64,000 nucleotides of DNA from CAYMMX01 sp964391675 (GCA_964391675.1 CAYMMX010000005.1:130532-194531), one strand, 5' to 3'; positions 17,722 to 27,715 are shown, counted from the first letter of the stretch. Numbers and translations are program-made. Notes: a model not told the origin generated them from the letters alone.

Positions 17722-20700
17722 TTAATAAGCAAAAAATCCTTTTGTTAACATAATTGAATTACCATGACCTCTTCTTAAGCCTTGCATTACATTATGTTTC
17801 ATTTCTTTAGTTTTATGATTTTTAGCAGCAAAACCTTTTGGGGTAAATATTTTTTTGCTATCACTTAATTTTTTATTATCTTTTTCATCTTTCGTAATTT
17901 TTTGTTTGTCCACTTCGTTTGCTTGTTGTTTTAGTTGATAATATTTTGTAAAAGAACCTTTTATATAAGAATTATAAACGTTTTCATCCCCTCTTATTGT
18001 TGTTCTTGATGGATTATAATCCCCGCCTACATAAGAAGCTATCAAATTAGAATCTTTAGCTATGTTTGCTTGATTCAAGCTCCCTTTAATTAAAGTTTTT
18101 GCAATAATTGAATTGTTAACACCTGTTATAGTTAAATTTCCACCAACATATGATTCTCTTGTTCCGGAACCATAAGACGCAGTTAAAGCTGAAGTATTAT
18201 TTATATTATAGTCAGAAACAGAAGACAAACCTTTTGATGAATCTAAGATAGTCGGATACAATCCTGTTGAAGCTGAATCCGAATTAGATATTAAAACATC
18301 GGCGGCTTTTGAAATTGTAAGATTTTTATCAACATAAATACCTTTTAAGTTTACGTTTCCCGATGTTGATATGTCTACACCATTATTAAACAAAGAATCT
18401 GTTACATTCATATCGGATACACCATATAAATAAGCTGAATTAAGTGTAGAATCTTTGACATTAACTCCTTCGATTGTAGATGTAATAATTGAATCTCCAA
18501 GGGTGGAATTGTCAATATCTACAGAACCTGCAGTTAATGTAGCATTTGCGCCACCTGTTACATTCGTCAATTTAATATATTCCTTAGTTGCATTAGCTGT
18601 TAATGAATTTGTTGCTGTGGTATCTTCAATAATTATTTTATAACGAGCAATTAAATTTGTATCATCCAATAACGAATTATTGACTTTTATATAATTTCCG
18701 TTCAACAGACTTGAATAAACATTAGAATTTGTTATTATAAATGAAGTTGCATTTGACGATGTAATATTTTGTAAAGTAGAGCTGTTATATGCACTTATAC
18801 AATTCTGCGCAAACAGGCTGGAACTATCTATTGTAGAAGCATTGAAATTTATATTTTGGCTTGTCAGATAACTTGAATTAACAGTTGAATTCGCTATAGA
18901 CAAAGTATTATATGCATATAATAAAGAAGCATTATCTATTAAAGAACCGCCTTTTATAATCAAACTATCTTTTGCTGATAAGCTCGAATTTGTATTAATA
19001 TTTGAAGAATTTACATTAATATTTTTGGCCGCATATCCATATGATCTATCTTTAAATGCGGCACCTTCTGCAAAACTTATGTTATTCGCATATAAATTTG
19101 ACCCTGAAACGGTTGTACCACTGCCTGTTATATATATGTCGTTATTTGCTTTTGCAGATAAACAAGAAATTAAACTTGAGTCTCCATATATACTTATATT
19201 GTTTTTTGCTGATAATGTAGAATTTTGTATTTGTGAATTACTTGAACTAATATTATTTCCTGATATATTAGTGTTATTTAAATTAGAGTTGATTAAAGAA
19301 ATTGTATTTACTGCATATAATAACGGGGTATCATTAAGAGTAGAGCCTGTAATTGAAAGATCTGCTCCAGCAGATAATCTTGAATTTGTCATTAACGATG
19401 AACCAGTAAAATAAATATTTTTGTTTGAATAAGCGTAGGAACTGTCTTTAAAAATAGCACCACTTGAAAACCCGACATTATTTGTAGCATATAAATTTGA
19501 CCCTGAAACGGTTGTACCACTACCTGTTATATATATATCGTTGGCTGCTTTTGCAGATAACACATTAACTAAATTTGAACCATCATATACACTTATATTA
19601 TTCTTTGCTGTCAGTAATACATCATTAATTGATGTATTTTTTAATTTTAAATTATTACCTGCCAATAGACTGTTAGAGCTAACTGAAGAATCAGCTATAA
19701 TTATATCATTTGATGTATGAATCGAAGAATTTGTTATTGATGAATTATTCATTACATTTATACAATTTTCTGAAGCTAATGACGAGTCTTTTATTGCGGA
19801 AGAAGATATTGTCATTTCGCCATAAGAATATGTAAATGAATTATTTTCTAATAACGCCCCATTTAAAAAACTAGCTTTTCCTGTTGCATATAAATTAGAA
19901 TTGTTTACAGTAGTGTTTGTATCTCTAACAATAATATCATTAACTGCTTTTACAGATAATGAATTAATTATACTTGAACCGCCGTAAATGTTAAGATTAT
20001 TTCTTGCGGAAATAATAGAATTATTAACAAAAGAATTGTCTAAATCTATATTATAAGCGGATAATGAACTGCTTCCGCTGACAGAAGAAGTTTTTGTATT
20101 TATATTATTGGAAGTAAAAAGCGAAGAGTTTGTTATTGAGGAATTGTTTAAAACATTTATATCTTCAACTGCTGCTAACGCAGAATCTTTTATTATAGAT
20201 GAAGTTATGTCTATACCTTTTCCCGAATACGCAAACGAATCATCTTCTATAGATGCGCCGCCTGAAACACTAAGTTTTCCTGTTGCATACAAGTTAGAGC
20301 TACTAATAGTTGTTCCTGAATCATAAATATTGATGTCATTTAACACTTTTGCAGATAAACAATTAGTAAGACTAGAACTGCCATAAATATTGAGATTGTT
20401 TTTTACATAGAACGTAGAATTATCAAATAAAGATTTAGAGGCATTTATGTCTAAGCCGGAAAGATAACTGTTTGTATCGGCAATTGAGTTTGAATAATTT
20501 ATCGTTTTTTGCGAAAAAGCTTTTGTATTAGAAAACGTCGAACTATCTGTAACATTTATATTTTCTGCTGTTGCCATTGTTGAATCAACAACAGATGAAT
20601 TTGAAACATTTATGTCTTTTCCCGAATACAAAGAAGAATTAGCACTTATAGTCGAAGAATTAGAAATATTTGTTTCATTTATTGCCGTAATTTTTGAATT

Positions 20701-21633
20701 TGCTAATTTGGAATTATTTAAATTAAGATTATTTCCGGCATATAAAACTGATTTATTTTCTGAAATATCCAAATCGGTTGTGCTGATATCACCTTTTGCA
20801 AGCAAATGAATGGTTCCATCCGAGTTATTTTTTACAGCCATTTCAGCTTTTTGAACAGTAATATTATAGGTATCATTAACATTTGTCGAATTTAATGTAG
20901 TTTTAAACTTGTCTCCACCAACGGGTGTGGCATAAAAAGTTACACCATCAGCAGTAATCAATCTAATGTCACTTCCACCACCTGATAAAATTTTCCCATC
21001 AGTTCCGATTCCTGTAGTGATTTTTGCCTCATTTACATTAATAACCGGAGCTACTATATTTATATCATCTGCAACTTGAATTATTGCAGCATTAGAACCA
21101 ACACCACCTTGCCCTATTGTTATTGTCCCTGTTGAGTTATTATTAGATAAATTAATATCATTATTTGGGTTTATATAAACATTTTTAGTCGTAAGGGTTA
21201 AAGCATTTACATTAGTATAAGAACCGTTTTCAAATAACATTCCATTAGGATTTGAAATTATTACACGACCTGAACCTTCAGATGTCAAATGTCCGGCAAA
21301 AGTTGATAGTCCTCCTGTTATTTTGTTTAATGATACTTGGTTGTTGCCGTAGGTGCTGTTAAAGACGTATTTTAATGACTGATTAGCTCCTGTATTTAGC
21401 GCATTCCAGTTTAAAGTGCTTGTTGCTTGAGTGTTTGTTATTGTTGCATTTGTGTAATCAGTAGAGACAACCGCACCGCTTACACTATTCAAGCTTGCAC
21501 CACCTAATCCTGTATTATTTAATACAGTGCCAGAAGTTACATCAGTAGCCATTACAGGTAAAATATTAATTGTACATGCTAATAATGAAAAAATTATAGC
21601 TGATATTTTTTTGATTCTGATTGCTATTGACAT
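17722..21633 (-). CDS. TpsA-type filamentous haemagglutinin-like exoprotein
   Basis: 1303 residues. A signal peptide (1-29, ending VMA) precedes the TPS secretion domain (about 30-270). SEGSGRVIISNPNGMLFENG supplies the NPNG motif that TpsB recognises. The rest is a predicted beta-helix of Asn/Ser-rich strands (INVxNSSITNSS...). Within it a block of about 133 residues is repeated at least four times, beginning near residues 424, 558, 691 and 824 with S(A/V)Kx(x)NDI(x)(I/V) and ...SNLYA(T/N). The last 70 residues are basic and differ in character. The protein is probably an adhesin or surface filament. The tpsB gene is divergent, 187 bases away. No CDI-type toxin domain is visible at the C-terminus. 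Confidence 0.88.
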   Translation of the reverse strand: MSIAIRIKKISAIIFSLLACTINILPVMATDVTSGTVLNNTGLGGASLNSVSGAVVSTDYTNATITNTQATSTLNWNALNTGANQSLKYVFNSTYGNNQVSLNKITGGLSTFAGHLTSEGSGRVIISNPNGMLFENGSYTNVNALTLTTKNVYINPNNDINLSNNNSTGTITIGQGGVGSNAAIIQVADDINIVAPVINVNEAKITTGIGTDGKILSGGGSDIRLITADGVTFYATPVGGDKFKTTLNSTNVNDTYNITVQKAEMAVKNNSDGTIHLLAKGDISTTDLDISENKSVLYAGNNLNLNNSKLANSKITAINETNISNSSTISANSSLYSGKDINVSNSSVVDSTMATAENINVTDSSTFSNTKAFSQKTINYSNSIADTNSYLSGLDINASKSLFDNSTFYVKNNLNIYGSSSLTNCLSAKVLNDINIYDSGTTISSSNLYATGKLSVSGGASIEDDSFAYSGKGIDITSSIIKDSALAAVEDINVLNNSSITNSSLFTSNNINTKTSSVSGSSSLSAYNIDLDNSFVNNSIISARNNLNIYGGSSIINSLSVKAVNDIIVRDTNTTVNNSNLYATGKASFLNGALLENNSFTYSYGEMTISSSAIKDSSLASENCINVMNNSSITNSSIHTSNDIIIADSSVSSNSLLAGNNLKLKNTSINDVLLTAKNNISVYDGSNLVNVLSAKAANDIYITGSGTTVSGSNLYATNNVGFSSGAIFKDSSYAYSNKNIYFTGSSLMTNSRLSAGADLSITGSTLNDTPLLYAVNTISLINSNLNNTNISGNNISSSNSQIQNSTLSAKNNISIYGDSSLISCLSAKANNDIYITGSGTTVSGSNLYANNISFAEGAAFKDRSYGYAAKNINVNSSNINTNSSLSAKDSLIIKGGSLIDNASLLYAYNTLSIANSTVNSSYLTSQNINFNASTIDSSSLFAQNCISAYNSSTLQNITSSNATSFIITNSNVYSSLLNGNYIKVNNSLLDDTNLIARYKIIIEDTTATNSLTANATKEYIKLTNVTGGANATLTAGSVDIDNSTLGDSIITSTIEGVNVKDSTLNSAYLYGVSDMNVTDSLFNNGVDISTSGNVNLKGIYVDKNLTISKAADVLISNSDSASTGLYPTILDSSKGLSSVSDYNINNTSALTASYGSGTRESYVGGNLTITGVNNSIIAKTLIKGSLNQANIAKDSNLIASYVGGDYNPSRTTIRGDENVYNSYIKGSFTKYYQLKQQANEVDKQKITKDEKDNKKLSDSKKIFTPKGFAAKNHKTKEMKHNVMQGLRRGHGNSIMLTKGFFAY
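19088..20400 (-). repeat. Tandem ~400-bp repeats inside the TpsA gene
   Basis: Units of close to 400 bases recur through this part of the gene. The best-preserved copies lie at about 19088-19147 and 19488-19545, where roughly 55 bases coding for ITGSGTTVSGSNLYA are nearly identical. Two older copies lie around 19.9 and 20.3 kb. Nucleotide identity between the last two suggests recent duplication or gene conversion. Confidence 0.7.
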
Positions 21634-21820
21634 TATTGAAATGCCCTTTTCTCTAATTCATAAATTGCTTTTGGCGGTAAATAAGTTTCCAAGTCTTCAA
21701 CTATTATAATAACTCAAATATATTTTTTTTTGCTAGTTAGTTACAGAATTTTAATATCTTTTAATTAAAAAATGTCTTTATGATAATATCGAAAAAGAGG
21801 AATAAAAAGAGATAATTTTT

Positions 21821-23584
21821 ATGAAAAAGATAGCCATTATAATTGGGTTTTTATCATTGGCAATTACCCCGGCTTCAGCCATTAATAATGATGCACAAAA
21901 TGCATTGGGTTCTAACCCAGGGGTTATGAATAAACAAAATCAAATGCAAATTGAAAATCTTGAATTAGAAAAAAAGCTTATTGAAACTGTACCGCAACCC
22001 CCTGAAAAAGACATTGAAGAAGAAGATTCTGCTAAAAACAAAGATTTAATACAAGGCAATCTAACATACAACCCCAAATTCAAATTAAATAAAATTATTT
22101 TTCAGGGCAATAAAAAAATTTCAGACAAAAAGCTTCAAAAACTTACCAAAGATGTTATAGGAAAAGAAGTTTATATTAATGAAATTATTGATTTAACTAT
22201 TAGCATAAGTCGTTTTTATCAAAAACAAGGCTACCTGACATCTTATGCTTATTTACCTCCACAAGAAATTAAAGATGGCGTTGTATTAATAGGCATAAAA
22301 GAAAGTCTGGTTTCACAAAAAGAAATTGTGGGTAATAAATGGGAAAAAAAATGGTATTTTCAAAATGTTGTGTTGGGCGGTTCGGGTTTGCAGGAAGATA
22401 AAATATTTAATGTTAAAAACCTTCAGGGGGCAATGAAAACAATCAATAATGAAGCATATTTAAAAGGTAATGCCGAAATAACAAAGGATAAAAACGATAA
22501 TACAATTATTCAATTAAACATTGCTGATAGGTTTCCTCTTAACTTAGATTTATCATGGGATGACTATGGCAGAAATTATACAGGAAGGCAAAGATTTACA
22601 AGTATTGTAGGTATAGATAATTTCTTGGGTTTTGGCGATAAAATATATGGTGGTGCAGTTTTATCGAGCGGTTCAAAGGGTGCTTTGGCCGGGTATCAAA
22701 TTCCTATAAATAAATACGGAACAAAATTGTCCTTTGATTATTCTTATTCGAATGTTTATCTGGGTGGTCCTTATCGTTCTCAGGATATTCAAGGAAAGGC
22801 TCAAAGTTATGGTTTGAGATTAACTCATCCACTGATAAATACTGCAACAAAAGAACTGACACTTTCTGTAGGTGTTGATGCGATTAGTTCAAGAAGTGAT
22901 TCGATTGCGTTAGGTCAAAATCTTTCTGATTACAGTCTGAGGGTTTTAAGAACCGGATTATACGGAATGTTTGATGATAAAAAAGGTCGGACAATAAGCA
23001 GTTTTGGTGTTGATATGGGAACCGATGCGCTGGGAGCAAGCCAAAATATAGACAATGGACCTCAAAGTGTGTTTTATAAGATTATTGCAAGTATTATGAG
23101 AATACAACGTTTGCCGAAAAATTGCCTTGGAATTATAAAACTAAATGGGCAATATTCTCCTCAATCTTTATATTCTGCTGAACAAATGTTTCTTGGGGGC
23201 GTTTATTCAATAAGAGGTTATCAACCAAGTGAGCTGATTGGTGATTATGGTATTTCAGGCTCTTTTGAAGTTAGAACACCCGTACCCGGTCTAAACAAAA
23301 TTCTACCGAAAAAAATTAAATCTTGGTCTGATAAAATTAAACTTGCTGTTTTCTACGACTGGGGTTATGTTAAAGAACATAACGATTTGTATGGTTATCC
23401 AACAAACTTCTTAAGCAGCTTTGGTTTTGGTACATATATAAATTTAACAGAAGCAATTTATGTTCAGATGGGTGTTGGAATTCCTGTCGGTCCTAAAAAC
23501 TACAACGATGATAATGCCAGATTTTATTTCTCTATCAATACCGATATAGATAGAATATTCCTAAAACCAAAAGAAAGATTATAA
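21821..23584 (+). CDS. TpsB outer-membrane transporter (FhaC/ShlB family)
   Basis: 587 residues, the usual length for this family. A signal peptide (1-20, ending ASA) precedes a charged linker and a POTRA domain (about 68-160: FKLNKIIFQGNKKIS and YQKQGYLTSYAYLPPQEIKDG). A 16-strand beta-barrel follows to the C-terminus. The lid motif appears as GGVYSIRGYQPSE (about 459-471), matching the conserved (V/I)RGY of the Omp85/TpsB superfamily. It is divergent from the TpsA gene, with which it should form a two-partner secretion system. GAGAT lies about nine bases before the ATG. A strong terminator follows at 23604-23643. Confidence 0.92.
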   Translation: MKKIAIIIGFLSLAITPASAINNDAQNALGSNPGVMNKQNQMQIENLELEKKLIETVPQPPEKDIEEEDSAKNKDLIQGNLTYNPKFKLNKIIFQGNKKISDKKLQKLTKDVIGKEVYINEIIDLTISISRFYQKQGYLTSYAYLPPQEIKDGVVLIGIKESLVSQKEIVGNKWEKKWYFQNVVLGGSGLQEDKIFNVKNLQGAMKTINNEAYLKGNAEITKDKNDNTIIQLNIADRFPLNLDLSWDDYGRNYTGRQRFTSIVGIDNFLGFGDKIYGGAVLSSGSKGALAGYQIPINKYGTKLSFDYSYSNVYLGGPYRSQDIQGKAQSYGLRLTHPLINTATKELTLSVGVDAISSRSDSIALGQNLSDYSLRVLRTGLYGMFDDKKGRTISSFGVDMGTDALGASQNIDNGPQSVFYKIIASIMRIQRLPKNCLGIIKLNGQYSPQSLYSAEQMFLGGVYSIRGYQPSELIGDYGISGSFEVRTPVPGLNKILPKKIKSWSDKIKLAVFYDWGYVKEHNDLYGYPTNFLSSFGFGTYINLTEAIYVQMGVGIPVGPKNYNDDNARFYFSINTDIDRIFLKPKERL

Positions 23585-23603
23585 TTATCTATTAAGTAAC
23601 TAC

Positions 23604-23643
23604 AAAAAGGATACCATCACAGAACTGTGATGGTATCCTTTTT
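23604..23643 (+). terminator. Intrinsic terminator of the TpsB gene
   Basis: A 17-bp perfect stem (23604-23620 with 23627-23643) with a six-base loop, ending in TTTTTT. It lies 20 bases after the stop codon. Confidence 0.92.
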
Positions 23644-23764
23644 TAAAATCTCCTTTTGCATTGTTACAATATCTTAAACAACTCCTTCTTTTCTTAAAGA
23701 TTACTTTATCAAAAGACGACAAAACAACTACAAGGATATGTTTTGTTGTGAAGGGATATAATAA

Positions 23765-24328
23765 TTGAAAAAGCTAGTTTTAGTAATATTAACTTTATTT
23801 TGTTTTTGCTCTATTCAAGTAAAAGCAAACGAATTTAACAAATATTCAAATGATACAAAAATCATATCAGCTCTGGAATTATTGAATGAAATTAATTCCC
23901 GAGATGTGATTGAAAGACTTGATAATAATTTTTCGAAAATAATTTTTTACGATCTGAGTTTAATAGATTTTTCATATGCTAATCATTATGCAATTTCGTC
24001 AATTGATGAAAATGGTGAAAACTATATTTTAATTAATGAAAAATTTAAAATTGCACCAAAAGAGACTATTGCATGCTTAATAGCACATGAGAGCGTTCAT
24101 ATATTACCAAAAGCAACATTACAGGAAGAAGTTAAAGCTACAACCTTAGAGGCACAAATTTGGCTTAAAGTAAGAAACAATGTTACAAGAGGACATAAAA
24201 ATGACTTAATTATTAGAGAAAATCATTTGGCAAATTTATATCAAAATTCAACCGCTAAAAATAATCTTATACAAAATGAAATTTTAAGCAACAGCTTTTA
24301 TCAAAACCAACTTGCAATGAAAGAATAA
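23765..24328 (+). CDS. Exported HExxH putative zinc metalloprotein
   Basis: 187 residues. The TTG start at 23765 follows AAGGGA at about nine bases. Residues 1-22 are a signal peptide (LFCFCSIQVKA). The core contains H108-E109-S-V-H112 inside a hydrophobic helix (ACLIAHESVHIL), with downstream acidic residues E121, E122 and E129 (EEVKATTLEAQIW) suited to be the third zinc ligand. This is the arrangement of gluzincin-type peptidases. No other named peptidase domain is recognised. The protein is small, so it may be a periplasmic peptidase or a degenerate relative. It is convergent with the next gene, 10 bases apart. Confidence 0.65.
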   Translation: MKKLVLVILTLFCFCSIQVKANEFNKYSNDTKIISALELLNEINSRDVIERLDNNFSKIIFYDLSLIDFSYANHYAISSIDENGENYILINEKFKIAPKETIACLIAHESVHILPKATLQEEVKATTLEAQIWLKVRNNVTRGHKNDLIIRENHLANLYQNSTAKNNLIQNEILSNSFYQNQLAMKE

Positions 24329-24338
24329 GTCTATAATA

Positions 24339-25505
24339 TTAATACTGAAAAGGTAATTTTTCTTTATAAAAATCATTTTTGTTTTTAGAAATCTTAGAAT
24401 TTTGTTTTTTGCTTTTAGTAGAAATTGATTTATATGCATTGTTTATAGATAATTTTGCAGTCACTTTTTTATTATTATAAAAAACTAACCAGAACCTGTT
24501 TTTAACATTATTAACGGAAAAAGGTATTTCTCCACTGATTTTATCACCCGGTTTGATTTTTTTAAACACATTGTCCTCATCACCGAAAAGCGCAGGATAG
24601 TAAAGTGTATTAAAATTATCAACGAGAGCAATATTAAAAACAGAAAACTCCATATCTGTGTTATTAACTACTGTTAAGTATAATTTAAGCATATTAGCTT
24701 CACCATATGGATCTTTATCATATTTTATATCATTAATTTTAACTTCTAATCCCTCATTATATATTTCATGTTGTAAAAAAACATTTTTCTTATAAACCGG
24801 AAGAGGTTCCTTTGTATTAATCTTCACTCTTATTTCGTCGCCTTGAGAAATTAAAACATCTTTACCCTTTCTGTAAAGAGCCATTCCTAAGCCTATAGAT
24901 CCTCCAACTGCAGCACCTCCGGCTATAGTTGCACCTTGGGAAAGCGCCGCATTACTAAGCCCAAACCAAGCAAGTCCCAACACTCCTCCTACTGCACTTC
25001 CTGCGGCTGTATAACCTAAATCTGTAGCAATAATTTTAGTTGTTTCTATTGTTGGATGCAATCTCGTTGACATTTTGCCTTTTATAGAAATTTCTCTACC
25101 ATCAGGTGTAATTAAATAATCAAACTTCAAATCGATAGCACCATTTCTGCCTAATCGTTTTGCATTGCAAATTTCTTCCACAAAACCATGAGCAATAGTT
25201 CCTGCAGGGATTATAATTCCGTCTTTGCCTTCAACATCTGTAACGACTTCAGCAAAAAATTCATCTCCTTCCTTTGAGAAAGTAGAATCAATAACTTGTG
25301 ATACATTCATAATAAGAATATCGCTACCGCTTAATTTGTTAACAGAGCCAGTAAAAAGTTCTTTGTTTTCAATTGCATTTAATTCATCTTTCTGGGCGCT
25401 ACCTTTGAACAAATCTGTAGAGGCATTTGCAAAACAGCAAAAATTACTTCCAAAAAACGCAATTATCAAATTTATTTGTAAAAAAAATTTAAAAATCTTT
25501 AACAT
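24339..25505 (-). CDS. Exported protein with VirB10-like segment, glycine zipper and Ig-like C-terminus
   Basis: 388 residues with a signal peptide (1-28, CCFANA). Residues about 95-145 (IIPAGTIAHGFVEE, then LGRNGAIDLKFDYLITPDG) resemble the beta-barrel entry of VirB10/TrbI-like proteins. Residues 160-215 form a Gly/Ala-rich pair of hydrophobic helices (TAAGSAVGGVLGLAWFG, AGGAAVGGSIGLGMALY), as in glycine-zipper membrane proteins. Residues about 255-355 look like a DUF4352-type Ig fold (LYLTVVNNTDMEFSVFNI). The tail is Lys/Ser-rich. There are no type IV secretion neighbours, so a role in conjugation is not claimed; a cell-envelope stress or assembly protein is more likely. Confidence 0.55.
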   Translation of the reverse strand: MLKIFKFFLQINLIIAFFGSNFCCFANASTDLFKGSAQKDELNAIENKELFTGSVNKLSGSDILIMNVSQVIDSTFSKEGDEFFAEVVTDVEGKDGIIIPAGTIAHGFVEEICNAKRLGRNGAIDLKFDYLITPDGREISIKGKMSTRLHPTIETTKIIATDLGYTAAGSAVGGVLGLAWFGLSNAALSQGATIAGGAAVGGSIGLGMALYRKGKDVLISQGDEIRVKINTKEPLPVYKKNVFLQHEIYNEGLEVKINDIKYDKDPYGEANMLKLYLTVVNNTDMEFSVFNIALVDNFNTLYYPALFGDEDNVFKKIKPGDKISGEIPFSVNNVKNRFWLVFYNNKKVTAKLSINNAYKSISTKSKKQNSKISKNKNDFYKEKLPFQY

Positions 25506-25636
25506 TAATATAATTATACTACCTTTTTAGCTGTTTTTTATTAATTTTTGTTAAATTAGACTTGAATAATTATCATATATTATAAAATAATAAATATACT
25601 TAACTTTATTTTTTTAATGACTAGGGAATTTATATA

Positions 25637-26353
25637 TTGATTACAATAGCGGAAAAAACTGTTGAAAAGGACAGTATTAACAAGTTAATAAAATTAAATG
25701 ACATCAATTTACCTCTAAACAGTATTACTTTTTTGATAAAAAACAAACCGATTCAAAAAAGAATAAAAAGGTTTATGGATTTCAGTCTAAGTTTGTTAGC
25801 TTTAATTGTATTATCACCTGTATTTTTATTAATAATATTAGCGATAAAATTTGAAACAAGAGGCCCAGCTTTGTTTAAACAGGAGCGGATCGGACTTGAT
25901 GAAAAAATCTTTTATATGTATAAATTTAGAAGTATGGTTATAGATGCAGAAAAAAGATTTGAGGAAGTAAAATCTTTAAATCAGACAAATTCGGTTATGT
26001 TCAAATCAAAAGAGGATCCAAGAATAACAAAAGTCGGCAAATTTATAAGAAAGTACAGCCTGGATGAATTGCCACAGTTATTGAATATTTTAACAGGCGA
26101 AATGAGTATAGTTGGTCCAAGACCGCCTCTACCAAGAGAATTAGAGCATTATCAAAAATGGCATCATGTTAAATTTTTTGGGAAACCAGGTCTTACAGGC
26201 TTATGGCAAGTAAGCGGAAGGGCAAACATAAAAGATTTTAATAAAGTGATATCTCTTGATTATGAATATTTAAGAGATTGGAATATATTAAAAGATATTT
26301 ATATTATTTTAAAAACAATTCCTGTCGTTTTATCAGCTGATGGTGCCGATTAA
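25637..26353 (+). CDS. Initiating sugar-phosphate transferase (WcaJ/PssY family)
   Basis: 238 residues. A bacterial sugar transferase that places the first sugar phosphate on undecaprenyl phosphate at the inner membrane. A hydrophobic hairpin (about 49-70) precedes the catalytic part: FKQERIGLDEKIF, MYKFRSM, KYSLDELPQLLNIL (with the conserved DELPQ), GEMSIVGPRPPLPRE, and the final PGLTGLWQVSGR. It lacks the large N-terminal membrane domain of WbaP/WcaJ and so is the short form. The start is TTG at 25637 behind AGGGAA. It is the only polysaccharide-locus gene on the plus strand and is convergent with the dehydrogenase gene. Confidence 0.9.
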   Translation: MITIAEKTVEKDSINKLIKLNDINLPLNSITFLIKNKPIQKRIKRFMDFSLSLLALIVLSPVFLLIILAIKFETRGPALFKQERIGLDEKIFYMYKFRSMVIDAEKRFEEVKSLNQTNSVMFKSKEDPRITKVGKFIRKYSLDELPQLLNILTGEMSIVGPRPPLPRELEHYQKWHHVKFFGKPGLTGLWQVSGRANIKDFNKVISLDYEYLRDWNILKDIYIILKTIPVVLSADGAD

Positions 26354-26357
26354 GCGG

Positions 26358-27647
26358 TTAAACAATATTTAAGTTTGGTAATTGTTGCTTGTTTCCATCC
26401 CCCAAAAGAATATATTTAAATCCTGCCTTTTGCCATTGTTGCTTGTCAAAAGCATTTTTTGTATCAATAAAAATTTTATTTCGCATTAATTTTGAAATTT
26501 CATCAGGGTTAATTGATAAAAATTCTTTGTGTTCGACAGTTAATAAAATACAATCAGAGTTATTAAAGGCTTCATCAAAGGTAGCTAAAGAATTATTAAA
26601 TACTTTAACGTGCGGGTCATAAATTGATAAACCCATGCTTGGATTATTTTCGATTAATTTTGCTATTTCAATAGACGGAGATTCTCTGATATCATCTATG
26701 TCAGGTTTGTAAGTCAATCCGAGCATTGTAATTTTAGGATTTGAAATATCTTTTAAACTTTCAAGTAGAATTTTATAAGTAAATTCAGGCATCGAATCGT
26801 TGGTAATTCTTGCTTGTCCTATAAGCTGGGCTAAAACAGGATTTTTTTCAACAATAAACCAAGGATCAACCGAGATACAGTGTCCTCCAACACCAGGCCC
26901 CGGAGAGTGGATGTTTACTCGGGGATGAAGATTTGCTAATTTTATGACTTCCCAAGCATTAATCCCCATTTTTTGAGATATTTTAGCAAGTTCGTTTGCA
27001 AGTGCAATATTTACATCTCTGTAGGTGTTTTCCATAATTTTAACCATTTCTGCGGTTACAGTATCTGTCAAATGGATTTGTCCTTGTACAAAAGAAGCAT
27101 ACAAATCTTTGGCTAAAAGGGCTGATTTTTGATTAATTCCACCGATTATTCTCTGGTTAAAGACCAATTCGTGTATAATATACCCGGGTAAAACTTTTTC
27201 GGGACAATGCGCAACGAATAATTCTTCGCCTATTTTAAGACCGGATTTTTCTAATATAGGGATAAGGAAATCTTTGGTGGTTTCAGGAGGAGATGTTGAC
27301 TCAAGTATAACAAGGTTGTTTTTTCTTAATTTTGAAAGTATTGATAAAGCGGCAGCTTCTACATAATCCAAACAAGCTTTTTTCCCGGCTTTAACTGGTG
27401 TCGGTACAGCTATAATAAATGCGTCTGCTTCTTGAACTTCGGTGTAAGCTTTTAAATTCCCTGAAAGAACTGTGGATTCGATTAATTCTTTTAATCCCGG
27501 TTCTTCAATATGTATTTGAGCATTATTAATAGTCTGGACGATATTAGGGTTAACATCAATCCCACAAACATTAAAACCCTTAGATGCCAGCATGCCTGCT
27601 GTTGGCAGGCCTATATATCCTAAACCAATGACACAAATAGTTTTCAT
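26358..27647 (-). CDS. wecC: UDP-N-acetyl-hexosamine 6-dehydrogenase (WecC-like)
   Basis: 429 residues. Oxidises a UDP-N-acetylhexosamine (ManNAc or GlcNAc type) to the uronic acid for polysaccharide synthesis. The Rossmann motif GLGYIGLP (8-15) binds NAD; the catalytic Cys is C257 in GPGVGGHCISVDP. The C-terminal UDP-binding domain includes GLTYKPDIDDIRESPS. It is preceded by AAAGGAG. The exact epimer cannot be decided from sequence by eye, and the symbol is therefore tentative. No epimerase (WecB) is encoded nearby. Confidence 0.88.
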   Translation of the reverse strand: MKTICVIGLGYIGLPTAGMLASKGFNVCGIDVNPNIVQTINNAQIHIEEPGLKELIESTVLSGNLKAYTEVQEADAFIIAVPTPVKAGKKACLDYVEAAALSILSKLRKNNLVILESTSPPETTKDFLIPILEKSGLKIGEELFVAHCPEKVLPGYIIHELVFNQRIIGGINQKSALLAKDLYASFVQGQIHLTDTVTAEMVKIMENTYRDVNIALANELAKISQKMGINAWEVIKLANLHPRVNIHSPGPGVGGHCISVDPWFIVEKNPVLAQLIGQARITNDSMPEFTYKILLESLKDISNPKITMLGLTYKPDIDDIRESPSIEIAKLIENNPSMGLSIYDPHVKVFNNSLATFDEAFNNSDCILLTVEHKEFLSINPDEISKLMRNKIFIDTKNAFDKQQWQKAGFKYILLGDGNKQQLPNLNIV

Positions 27648-27715
27648 ACTGCTCCTTTAAATTATAATTTATATAAAAATTATAATCCAATGAAGAGGAG
27701 AAAACAAATAATTAT

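Noticed and set aside
17722..18000. Contact-dependent inhibition toxin at the TpsA C-terminus
   Set aside because: The last 70 residues are a short basic tail without a VENN-like boundary, and no immunity gene follows; a TolC-like gene does.
18455..20809. Several long plus-strand frames opposite the TpsA gene
   Set aside because: They are mirror frames of the Asn/Ser-rich repeats; products are low-complexity with Val/Glu/Phe runs and no ribosome binding sites.
24339..25505. Type IV secretion VirB10 homologue
   Set aside because: Only a short barrel-like segment resembles VirB10; the rest differs and no other virB gene is present.
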